Source: a bacterium (GTDB lineage Bacteria > Latescibacterota > UBA2968 > GCA-2709665). Taken from it: a DNA stretch of 11,167 nt. A program made the translations under genes and the position numbers. Below, in pieces: positions 1 through 6,556 of the stretch. Location of the stretch: NCBI GenBank assembly GCA_027619145.1, contig JAQCGA010000072.1, positions 1-11,167 on the forward strand. Reading direction: 5' to 3'. Below the pieces are notes generated by a model. It had not been told where the DNA came from and did no database searches. It worked only from the letters and a program-made list of their open reading frames with translations. Within the stretch, counting starts at the first letter, position 1. Each line of letters starts with the position of its first letter.

Positions 1-538
1 CCAGACCTTCCACGCCGGGCATGTCGTCGGCAAGGATGTGGCAGCACGACCGGGGCCAGGGGGAAACCGTGGGGTCCTCCGGAATATCGTAATAGGCTAT
101 GATCCCGCTTTGCTGGGAGGCAATCAGGAGTTCTGGTTTTCCGTCGCCGTTGATATCTCCGGTGGTTTGATCGTGATATTTTTTGAAGCGATCTTCGATG
201 ATGTGCCGGGGCCAGGGTCCGGTGGGATCCGGCGGATTTTCGAACCAGTAGAGTTCGTTTCCATGGAGTTGCATGCCGGCTACCACATCCGGCCGCCCAT
301 CTCCATTGATGTCCAGGACAACGCCACCGGCTTCCAGGCCTGGCGCAACGGCCATGATGTGGCGTTCCCATCCTGGATTTTTGTACCACCACAGGTTCGC
401 TTCTCCCTGCTTGCCGCCGATGATGATATCCTGTTTTCCATCGCCGTCCACGTCAGCAATCAGCGTAATGTCAATGTGGGCACCGGGAGGGTTAGGATCG
501 ATGATTTCGTGGCGAAACTTCAGGGTTGGGTCAGGCAC
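1..538 (-). CDS. FG-GAP/VCBS-type repeat protein (3' end beyond window)
   Basis: Read on the minus strand, this frame is open to the left edge of the window, so the C-terminus is missing. Three calcium-loop motifs typical of FG-GAP/VCBS beta-propeller blades are visible: DVDGDG, DINGDG and DINGDG, spaced about 47-52 residues apart, each followed by a short hydrophobic strand (QDIIIGG, PDVVAG, PELLIA). Such repeats usually form extracellular Ca2+-binding propellers that bind ligands or other proteins. Here no signal peptide precedes the repeats: an in-frame TGA sits directly before the first possible ATG (551-553), so no longer N-terminus exists. I prefer the GTG at 536-538 because AAGGAG lies exactly six bases upstream of it; the ATG five codons earlier has no Shine-Dalgarno. 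It is last of the minus-strand series, 119 bases after the URO-D-like gene. Family is clear; the function is not known. Confidence 0.82.
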   Translation of the reverse strand, partial: MPDPTLKFRHEIIDPNPPGAHIDITLIADVDGDGKQDIIIGGKQGEANLWWYKNPGWERHIMAVAPGLEAGGVVLDINGDGRPDVVAGMQLHGNELYWFENPPDPTGPWPRHIIEDRFKKYHDQTTGDINGDGKPELLIASQQSGIIAYYDIPEDPTVSPWPRSCCHILADDMPGVEGL

Positions 539-544
539 TTCCTG

Positions 545-550
545 CTCCTT
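545..550 (-). promoter_or_regulatory. Shine-Dalgarno AAGGAG deciding a GTG start
   Basis: Minus-strand AAGGAG followed by a six-base spacer and GTG (536-538). The same motif and the same six-base spacing precede the ATG of the divergent GWxTD gene, which supports GTG over the upstream ATG at 551-553, whose own upstream bases (…CTTACTGA) carry no purine-rich site. Confidence 0.6.
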
Positions 551-657
551 CATTCAGTAAGATTAGAGGTGACAGTTTACTTTTTTCTTTTCTGAAATAC
601 GGAGAGTGCAGATGTCATTTGTATCCGCCGGAGATGGGTTTACAGGAAAGCGTTTTA

Positions 658-1722
658 TCAGGAGGCTTTTGCAGTTTCTACAAAGGCGTTCAGGTTTTCC
701 AGGGGGACTTCGGGTTCCAGGACGTGTGTGGGTGAGGCAATGAAGGCACCGTCGCCGGCCAGGGTTTGTACGCGTTCATGGACGATTTTGCGAACTTCAT
801 CGGGTGAGCCGAAGGGCATGGTGGTCTGGGTGCCGATGGTGCCGTCGATGACGATTTTGTCGCCGAATTTCTTTTTGATGTGGAGCGGGTCCATGCATTC
901 GGGCTGGACGGGGTTGAGGATGGTGATGCCGATTTCGATGAGTTCAGGAATGATGTCTTCAATATTTCCGTCGCTGTGGTACCAGATCTGGATGTCCGGC
1001 TTGATGCGGCGGGCGGCTTCGCAGACTTTTGCCCAGCGGGGTTTCATGAGCTTGCGCCACTGTTCGATAGAGAACATGAGGGTGTTCTGGTTGGCCACGT
1101 CGTCGCCGGTGCGGAGGACGTCTATACCGGCGCGGGCGGCGGCTTCGGCCACTTTGAGGTTGCGTTCTGTGAGGCGGTCCAGGATGTATTCGCACCATTC
1201 GGGCTGGAGGGCCATGTCGATGAGGAAGGGTTCATACCCGCGAATCTGCCAGGCGGTTTCGTACATATGACCGGTCCAGCCGGAGGCGATTTTTCCGGCG
1301 GCGTGGATGGCTTCCACCTGGGTGGCCATGTGGTCTTCCGTAAAGCCGTTGACATGAGGATACGGAAAGGATTCCAGGTCTTCAAAATTCTGTGCATTGC
1401 GCAGGGGGCTTACGTAATGAGTGAAGTGGTACATGCTGCCGGGCGTGTGGAGAACGCCGTGGCCGTCCAGGTACGAGCCTGCGGGAATGTCCAGATCTTC
1501 GTAGTAGGTCCAGAAGTCAGGTTTGGCGAGACCTTCCGGGGCACGTGGGCCGATTTCTGTGGGGTGGTACATGCCGAAGAAATCACGGAGGCTGGTTTTG
1601 TCGTCCAGACCGTTGGCTTCACGCACGCGCCGTTCCAGGTCTGGGGTGAAGTTGGCGTAGAAGAGGAGACCTTCGTGCGGTCGGTGTTCCACGGTGGCTT
1701 GAAAGCATTCAAGTTGTGTCAT
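658..1722 (-). CDS. Uroporphyrinogen decarboxylase-like (CmuC/MtaA-type) protein 1
   Basis: A 354-residue protein of the URO-D/cobalamin-methyltransferase TIM-barrel superfamily. Landmarks: RTGDD at residues 204-208 followed by a FSIEQWRKLMKPRW helix, WYHSDGN at 247-253 on the strand that carries the metal ligands in MtaA/MtbA, NPVQP at 270-274, a DGTIGTQ strand at 293-299 and a C-terminal PTHVLEP loop. True heme-pathway HemE enzymes carry conserved N-terminal arginine motifs that I do not see, so this is a paralogue, not HemE. The zinc site of MtaA-type methyltransferases is His-x-Cys plus a later Cys; here it is His249-x-Asp251 and the later Cys is absent. The start at 1722 has AGGA eight bases upstream; the frame is open to 1800, but that would overlap the preceding gene by 41 bases. 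It follows that gene by 37 bases, suggesting co-transcription. Substrate unknown: decarboxylation or methyl transfer are both possible. Confidence 0.88.
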   Translation of the reverse strand: MTQLECFQATVEHRPHEGLLFYANFTPDLERRVREANGLDDKTSLRDFFGMYHPTEIGPRAPEGLAKPDFWTYYEDLDIPAGSYLDGHGVLHTPGSMYHFTHYVSPLRNAQNFEDLESFPYPHVNGFTEDHMATQVEAIHAAGKIASGWTGHMYETAWQIRGYEPFLIDMALQPEWCEYILDRLTERNLKVAEAAARAGIDVLRTGDDVANQNTLMFSIEQWRKLMKPRWAKVCEAARRIKPDIQIWYHSDGNIEDIIPELIEIGITILNPVQPECMDPLHIKKKFGDKIVIDGTIGTQTTMPFGSPDEVRKIVHERVQTLAGDGAFIASPTHVLEPEVPLENLNAFVETAKAS

Positions 1723-1759
1723 GGATTTGTTCCTGTTGAGTGCAAATGAAGGACAACGG

Positions 1760-3862
1760 TTAGGTACTGAGGAGGTTGATTCCTTCGATATGGACTTCAC
1801 TGAAGGCGGAACGTCCTACGGTATTGACCAGGGCGATCGCGCCGTGAGGCAGGTCGGTGTCTTGTAAGGTAAAGAGGGAGGTTTCGTCGATTTTCGCAGT
1901 GAGATAGTCGCCTTTTGCAGTGAGCGAGAGGCGGTACGGAGCGTCGGGTTCCCAGGAGAAATTGGTTTCGCCGAGGACGGTGTCACTGTCTCGACATTTG
2001 AGCAGGCGAATTTTATGATCGGGACAGAGGAGCAGAGCGTAGAAGCGTTTCATCCCACCAGCACGGATGGCGATGCCGGCTTCGGCGGCCATGTGGACGG
2101 AGACGGTTGCAGAGAAATGATAGTCGGTCCAGTCCTGTGCGCCGGTGAGGAGAAGGCCGCGGCCTTCATTCTGGATGAGTTCGAGACGGGTGCTCTGTCC
2201 AGTTGCACTGAGGCGGATGGTGTCCACGCCGTCTGTCCATCCCAGGGGTTTGCCGAGGGCGGCAATGGCCGGGCCGCTGAGGTTGCAGGTGGGGGCACCG
2301 GACCAGGTGAGGGAATCCAGGTAGAGGGTGCCGGAGGTGGTGCGGTTAGATGTGATGGAAAGGCCGGTGCGGAGGATGGGAAGGCCGTTGGTGTCCGGGA
2401 CCCACCATTCCAGGGTGGCGTGTTGGCGGGGTTCGAGTGTTCTGAGAGGGCCGTGGTGGATTCTCCCTGGTTGATCCTGAGCTTCCGGGTAGGTCTGGAA
2501 GTAGAGGGCGACGTTGACCGGGCCGCTCGCTTGTTCGGAGAGGTGAACGTTGGCGCGGACGAGTTGACCTGGGTAAAGAGAAGGGGACATGACGATGTGG
2601 TAGCCGGGGCGGTTCAGGTCTGCGGGTTCGCCGAAGGTTTGCACACCCACGTGGGTGGGTCGTCCGAGGGCGATTCGGTCCAGGGTGATTTCCAGGGTGC
2701 CGTCTGAATTCTGGATGGAGGCACCGCCGTCGGGATTGGAAAGGAAACCCTGGACGGAGCCGGGGAGAGAGAAGTGGTAGCGGGCACCGTTTTTGGGCGG
2801 CGGTACGGGTGCTTCGCCCAGGAGGGCGCGGCCGATACGGCAGATGCGGTACGTTTCGCGGACGGCATCGGTGAGGGCATCTGCGCCGTCTGCGGAGATT
2901 TTGAAGAGGCGGTCCGCCACGGGGCCGCGCCAGTCCGGGCCGGTGTTGAGGCTTTCCAGGCCATTTTTAATTCCAATGAGACAACCCACGTTGCCGGAGT
3001 TGCAGTCGGTGTCCCAGCCGGCGGTGTTGGCGATCATCAGAGACTTCTGGAAGTCGTCTTCTCCGTAAAGGAGGGCCAGGATGATGATGGCGTGGTTGGG
3101 GATCATGTGGCAGCCACCCCCGTAGGCGCTGTAACCGTAGATTTGTTCGATGCGCGAGAAGGTTTTTTTCCAATCGCCGTCCTGTGTGTGCCAGGAGCGA
3201 ATGTCGTGGATGAGGCGGGCGATGGTGCAACCGTTTGGGATGAAGGAGAGGGCGGTGTCCAGGAGGGTTCCGATGTCGGATTCGTAGAAGGCGGCGGATT
3301 CCATGACGGCGAGGGCCTGTGCACCGTAGAGGGCTTCTCCGTCGTGGGAGACGCTGCCGGCTTTTTTTGCGAGTTCAGCGGCGAGTTCGGGTTCGCCGGG
3401 GGCGACCATGGCCCAGCCGTCGATGAAGATTTGTGCACCAATCTGTTCGGCTACGATGCGGCCGTTGAGGTCGATGGAGCCGGAGCGTGGGGCGGGTACG
3501 CCGTGTTTGAGGCGGAGGAAAGCGGTGTGCTCGGTAGAGGTTCCCATGCCGCCCCACCAGAGGATGGTACGTTTTTCAATGAGGTAGTTGAGCCAGGTTT
3601 TGCCGATTTGTTCGGGGGTAATGTCCCGGGAGATGCCGTGGTCTTCCAGGGCGCGGAGAAAGGTGAAGGTGCCGGAGATGTCGTCGTCCGCGACGACCAG
3701 GTCTTTGCCGAGGCGGCCGTGGACGTAGTCGTTCACTTCGCCGAGTTCGTCCAGGATGCGGCGGTGAGACCAGCCTTCAAAAGGACGACCGAGGTACACG
3801 CCGATGATTTTTCCGAGGATGCCGGCGTAGACGCGGGGTTCGTAGTCGGTGGGGATGGGCAT
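1760..3862 (-). CDS. ADP-ribosylglycohydrolase-family protein with C-terminal beta-sandwich domains
   Basis: A 700-residue protein. Residues about 10-340 match the ADP-ribosylglycohydrolase (DraG/ARH) all-helical fold: GKIIGVYLGRPFEG near residue 16, an acidic ADDDISGT motif at 58-65, SHDGEALYG at 172-180 and GWDTDCNSGNVG at 282-293, the last holding the Asp pair that binds the second metal in this family. The usual first-motif GD is GK here. Residues about 362-530 form a beta-rich, carbohydrate-binding-module-like segment, and about 530-700 a second one resembling LamG/DUF1080 concanavalin-type domains (AGIAIRAGG, yALLL, final SEVHIEGI strand). Typical DraG is near 300 residues, so more than half the protein is extension. 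No signal peptide is seen. No ADP-ribosyltransferase lies nearby; sugar-metabolism neighbours suggest a glycosidic or N-glycosidic substrate other than protein-bound ADP-ribose (inference). AAAGG precedes the ATG by eight bases. Confidence 0.87.
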   Translation of the reverse strand: MPIPTDYEPRVYAGILGKIIGVYLGRPFEGWSHRRILDELGEVNDYVHGRLGKDLVVADDDISGTFTFLRALEDHGISRDITPEQIGKTWLNYLIEKRTILWWGGMGTSTEHTAFLRLKHGVPAPRSGSIDLNGRIVAEQIGAQIFIDGWAMVAPGEPELAAELAKKAGSVSHDGEALYGAQALAVMESAAFYESDIGTLLDTALSFIPNGCTIARLIHDIRSWHTQDGDWKKTFSRIEQIYGYSAYGGGCHMIPNHAIIILALLYGEDDFQKSLMIANTAGWDTDCNSGNVGCLIGIKNGLESLNTGPDWRGPVADRLFKISADGADALTDAVRETYRICRIGRALLGEAPVPPPKNGARYHFSLPGSVQGFLSNPDGGASIQNSDGTLEITLDRIALGRPTHVGVQTFGEPADLNRPGYHIVMSPSLYPGQLVRANVHLSEQASGPVNVALYFQTYPEAQDQPGRIHHGPLRTLEPRQHATLEWWVPDTNGLPILRTGLSITSNRTTSGTLYLDSLTWSGAPTCNLSGPAIAALGKPLGWTDGVDTIRLSATGQSTRLELIQNEGRGLLLTGAQDWTDYHFSATVSVHMAAEAGIAIRAGGMKRFYALLLCPDHKIRLLKCRDSDTVLGETNFSWEPDAPYRLSLTAKGDYLTAKIDETSLFTLQDTDLPHGAIALVNTVGRSAFSEVHIEGINLLST

Positions 3863-3870
3863 AGGGGAAA

Positions 3871-3882
3871 CCTTTTAAAAGG
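3871..3882. repeat. 12-bp perfect palindrome over the ribosome binding site
   Basis: CCTTTTAAAAGG reads the same on both strands and, on the minus strand, contains the AAAAGG Shine-Dalgarno of the ADP-ribosylglycohydrolase-like gene starting at 3862. It could be an operator or simply chance; no partner copy is seen elsewhere in the window. Confidence 0.35.
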
Positions 3883-3885
3883 GTC

Positions 3886-3909
3886 GCGCAAAGGCGCAAA
3901 GACGCGAAG
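3886..3909. repeat. Three imperfect tandem octamers (GCGCAAAG type)
   Basis: Plus-strand units GCGCAAAG, GCGCAAAG and ACGCGAAG follow each other without gap. With the GC-rich hairpin 17 bases further on, they make up most of the 116-base spacer between the second URO-D-like gene and the ADP-ribosylglycohydrolase-like gene. Sequences of this GGCGCAAAGACGC kind occur as dispersed intergenic repeats in many environmental bacteria (recollection, not checked). Confidence 0.55.
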
Positions 3910-3925
3910 GGAAGAGCCCTCACCC

Positions 3926-3944
3926 CGCCCGGCTTTGCCGGGCG
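3926..3944. repeat. GC-rich hairpin, 8-bp perfect stem with TTT loop
   Basis: CGCCCGGC (3926-3933), TTT, GCCGGGCG (3937-3944) pair perfectly. It lies 35 bases past the stop of the second URO-D-like gene in the direction of transcription. On that strand no T-run follows, so it is not a canonical intrinsic terminator. It could stabilise or attenuate the transcript, or be part of a mobile palindromic repeat; it resembles the GC-rich inverted repeat at 7612-7626. Confidence 0.6.
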
Positions 3945-3978
3945 ATGGGCCGATGGGGCACGGTGGAGGTCGATAACG

Positions 3979-5088
3979 TTAAACGTACCTGCCGGCATAA
4001 TTCTTGTCGCGATACGTTTCGACCATTTTTTTATTCAGTGGGTACGCGCCCCATTTGCGTGCGGCCTGGACCATTGTCCGATAATTTTCCGGATTGACGG
4101 CGGGGTGGATGGAGTTGCTGGAGGCCAGGATGTAGCCGCCGCCGGGTGCGGCTTTGGCAATGGTTTCTTGGACGGCTTCTTCTACGTCGTCCGACGATCC
4201 GTTGGGCAAAAGTTCGGTGCAGTCGATGTTGCCAATGACGGCGATGCGGTCTCCGTATTTCTGTTTGACGCGGCCAATGTCCATGCTGGCAATGGGTTCG
4301 AGGGGGTCGATGGCGTCGATGCCAGCTTCGACCATCATGTCCAGGATGGGCCAGAGGTTGCCGTCGGTGTGTTTGATGTAGGGCACACCCAGGTCGTGGG
4401 CAGCGTTGATGCTTTTTTTCAGATAGGGCAGGATAAATTCCCGAAAGTGGGTGGGCGACATAAAGGGCGCTTCGCGGCCGGCGTAGTCGTCGCCGGAGAC
4501 GATGGCGTCTGCACCCAGCTCAACGGCGCGGCGCATGAGGCGGAGTTTGTAGTCGAGGGAAATTTCGGAAAGCGCATGGGCCAGAGAGGGATTTTCGATG
4601 TAGTCCATGAAGAGGTGGTCCATGCCGCCGCGCAGGTAGTGGGGGAATTCGAAGCCGTCGTGGGTGAGGAAGACGATGGCTTTGCGACCTTTGAAGCGTT
4701 TGACGGCAGACTGGAGAGCCGCCAGGCGGCGGTCTTCGTCCGGGTTCGGCGGGGTGTAGGATTTGAGGTCGGATTCGGTACGGATGGGTCCGGCGGTGGG
4801 GTAGGGGATGCCGAAGTCGGTGTTACCCCAGACGATGCCCCAGTCGTCCACTTCCAGGTCTCTGACACCGGGAATGTCGTATCTCTCTGTTTCGTCTTTG
4901 TTTAAGGGGCGGAGCGCGACGTTTTCGAAGATGGTGATGCCATCCAGGTCTTCCTGTTCTACAAATTCTTCAAGCGATGTTGCACCCCACGTAGAGCGTG
5001 TGGGTTCGTTGACAATGAGTTCCCATACGGGTACCCGGTCGGGTTGTTCCCGACGCAGGGCCGCCATAAAGCGTTCGTAGCCGGTCAT
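3979..5088 (-). CDS. Uroporphyrinogen decarboxylase-like (CmuC/MtaA-type) protein 2
   Basis: A 369-residue protein of the same superfamily as the product of 658-1722, but clearly diverged from it. It starts with the family's characteristic YERFMAALRREQPDRVPVWE segment (residues 4-23), then has VSGDD at 197-201 with SPTHFREFILPY after it, YIKHTDGN at 237-244, DPLEP at 261-265, IGNIDC at 285-290 and ASSNSIHP at 322-329. The loop HTDG replaces His-x-Cys-Gly of zinc-dependent methyltransferases, and the last ligand position is Ser/Asn-rich rather than Cys. This start has GAGGG about seven bases upstream. It is 40 bases downstream of the TIM-barrel hydrolase gene and 116 bases upstream of the ADP-ribosylglycohydrolase-like gene. 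Such paralogues are abundant in Poribacteria, Planctomycetes and Lentisphaerae and mostly uncharacterised. Family assignment is firm; reaction unknown. No corrinoid-binding protein is nearby. Confidence 0.9.
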   Translation of the reverse strand: MTGYERFMAALRREQPDRVPVWELIVNEPTRSTWGATSLEEFVEQEDLDGITIFENVALRPLNKDETERYDIPGVRDLEVDDWGIVWGNTDFGIPYPTAGPIRTESDLKSYTPPNPDEDRRLAALQSAVKRFKGRKAIVFLTHDGFEFPHYLRGGMDHLFMDYIENPSLAHALSEISLDYKLRLMRRAVELGADAIVSGDDYAGREAPFMSPTHFREFILPYLKKSINAAHDLGVPYIKHTDGNLWPILDMMVEAGIDAIDPLEPIASMDIGRVKQKYGDRIAVIGNIDCTELLPNGSSDDVEEAVQETIAKAAPGGGYILASSNSIHPAVNPENYRTMVQAARKWGAYPLNKKMVETYRDKNYAGRYV

Positions 5089-5128
5089 GTTCCATACCCT
5101 CGTTGGTTTACAGCAGGGTGCAACAGGG

Positions 5129-6505
5129 TTATTGTTTTACGATTGCTGCGACCCAGCCTCCTTTATACGGAGCGGAGAGGGGTACGATGTTGCCGCCTTC
5201 AATTGTTGTGTCCATAGGACGATAGCCCAGGGCAGCGGCCGTTTGAGTGATCTGGCCCATGGAGACACTGATCCATGTGATGTTGAAGGTGCCGGGTGCG
5301 TTGGACAGATCCAGTTTTACGGACCCTCCGTTTGTGAAGTAGAGGGCGTACTTTTCTCCTGGTTTCGCGGCCAGATAGGCTTCGTTGGTTTCCCGGTCTG
5401 AAAGAAGATTCATCTGGGGTGTGATCTCCCAGAATTTGATCCGGTCTTCCAGGATGCGTGCGGCTTTGATGCTGGCTTTGGCGAGGTCGTTGAGTCCGTT
5501 GCCGGAGTCCGGGCGGTGGCACCGGGAGCTTGCAGAGCCGCCGATGATGTTTCGCCAGAACCGTTCAACTCCATCTTCGGGCCCGCCCGTTCCAAAGGCG
5601 TGGTAGCCGCTCCCGTAGATCTTGGTATGGTTGCTGGGGCGTGGGTGGGTCTGATTCACTTGCTGTAAGAGCCACTGGAGTCTTTCCCAATGGGTTTCAT
5701 CAAAGTTCCGACTGTTTACCTGGGAAATATCGGCAAACATATAGTGCTCGGGATCTTTGAAGATGAGGGGTGTGTGTTCTGCTTCTTCGGCTCTGAATGC
5801 ATCGTCAAACATATCGGTGGTGCAGACTGTGACGCCTTTTTCAGCGGCTCTGGTTTTGATGAATTGGATCCAGTATTGTCCCCATTGCGCGGGTGTGGAT
5901 GTTTCGTTGTCCATGCAATAGAGGACGTGTCCATAGTCCAGGCTGTAGGATAACATTTTGGCGACAAATGCTTCCTGGTATGTCCGAATGAGGTCGAGCT
6001 TCTCTTCGTACTTTGGCATGTTTTTGATGGAGTGAAAGAAAGGCTGGAGGTCCTGGCCCGAATGTTTGGGATATTCGGTGGCAAACCCGGTTTGTTCGTA
6101 CGTGTAGTTTATATTGTTGCCGGGATTCCAGGGGCTGATCGTCCAGTGCTCGGTGGAGTAATCGAACCGGTCCCAGACTTCGATCTGTACGAAGATTTCA
6201 CGTTCGGCAGTCCACTTCATCATGTTCTGAAAACGGGTCCAGTATTCTTCATTCCACTGGTCCAGGTTGAAGGTGCCGTCGGGTAGCAATTTGTGCGGTT
6301 TGAGTTCTTTGCCTTCGCGCTGGCTCATGGTGTTGCGAACATAGTTGGCACCAACCGAATGGATTTCGTCGAGGTGCTCTTTGAGATCATCGAGCAAAAA
6401 GATGTGATCTGTCTTACTTCCTCCCAGAAGCATGACGGGTTTGCCTTTGTATTGCCAGTATCTTGGATTTTTGGCATCGGGTTGAATGCGGTCTTCGTTT
6501 TTCAT
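5129..6505 (-). CDS. Glycoside-hydrolase-like TIM-barrel protein with collagen-binding-type C-terminal domain
   Basis: A 458-residue protein. The N-terminal part resembles DUF4038/DUF6298-type TIM barrels related to GH clan A: KPVMLLGGSKTDHIFLLDD (22-40), then helix-strand repeats HLDEIHSVGANYVRNTM (44-60) and REIFVQIEVWDRFDY (102-116). A strand ending in YCMDNETS (196-203) supplies an Asn-Glu pair (N200-E201), the clan A acid/base signature. The second catalytic Glu, expected on beta-7 around YGSGYHAFGTG (297-307), is not obvious. Residues about 375-458 look like the small beta domain labelled 'putative collagen-binding' in Pfam (YALYFTNGGSVKLDL, then WISVSMGQI and WVAAIVK). No signal peptide is visible, so it is probably cytoplasmic, unlike many relatives. 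GAGGAG precedes the ATG by about six bases. It sits 51 bases after the oxidoreductase and 40 bases before the URO-D-like gene. Likely hydrolysis of a glycoside; substrate unknown. Confidence 0.82.
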   Translation of the reverse strand: MKNEDRIQPDAKNPRYWQYKGKPVMLLGGSKTDHIFLLDDLKEHLDEIHSVGANYVRNTMSQREGKELKPHKLLPDGTFNLDQWNEEYWTRFQNMMKWTAEREIFVQIEVWDRFDYSTEHWTISPWNPGNNINYTYEQTGFATEYPKHSGQDLQPFFHSIKNMPKYEEKLDLIRTYQEAFVAKMLSYSLDYGHVLYCMDNETSTPAQWGQYWIQFIKTRAAEKGVTVCTTDMFDDAFRAEEAEHTPLIFKDPEHYMFADISQVNSRNFDETHWERLQWLLQQVNQTHPRPSNHTKIYGSGYHAFGTGGPEDGVERFWRNIIGGSASSRCHRPDSGNGLNDLAKASIKAARILEDRIKFWEITPQMNLLSDRETNEAYLAAKPGEKYALYFTNGGSVKLDLSNAPGTFNITWISVSMGQITQTAAALGYRPMDTTIEGGNIVPLSAPYKGGWVAAIVKQ

Positions 6506-6556
6506 GGTTCTCTCCTCGGTTCCGACCGGTCTGTGCCAGGAATATGCCGGTGATCG

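Noticed and set aside
551..553. ATG start for the FG-GAP gene
   Set aside because: Possible, but without a Shine-Dalgarno; the GTG at 536-538 has AAGGAG at the best spacing. The difference is only five residues.
880..1749. Long plus-strand frame opposite the first URO-D-like gene, and a similar one at 4105-4905 opposite the second
   Set aside because: Both are mirror-frame artefacts with repetitive Gly/Val/Phe composition; the minus-strand reading has clear motifs and ribosome binding sites.
1723..1800. Start of the first URO-D-like gene at 1800 (26 residues longer)
   Set aside because: It would overlap the upstream gene by 41 bases, the added Ser/Asn-rich segment is unlike the family, and the ATG at 1722 has a correctly placed AGGA.
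1760..3862. ADP-ribosylation toxin-antitoxin or nitrogenase-regulation (DraT/DraG) module
   Set aside because: No ADP-ribosyltransferase, toxin or nitrogenase gene is next to it, and the large C-terminal beta domains do not fit those systems.
3886..3909. CRISPR-like array
   Set aside because: Only three contiguous octamers with no spacers; no cas genes in the window.
2774..3976. A 400-codon open frame on the plus strand opposite the ADP-ribosylglycohydrolase-like gene
   Set aside because: The protein is low-complexity Gly/Val/Asp/Ala-rich with no recognisable motif and lies antisense to a gene with strong family motifs. It follows from the codon bias of the minus-strand gene.
3979..5088. 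Heme biosynthesis gene hemE
   Set aside because: Same superfamily, but the HemE substrate-binding arginine motifs are not seen, two diverged copies exist, and no heme gene is nearby.
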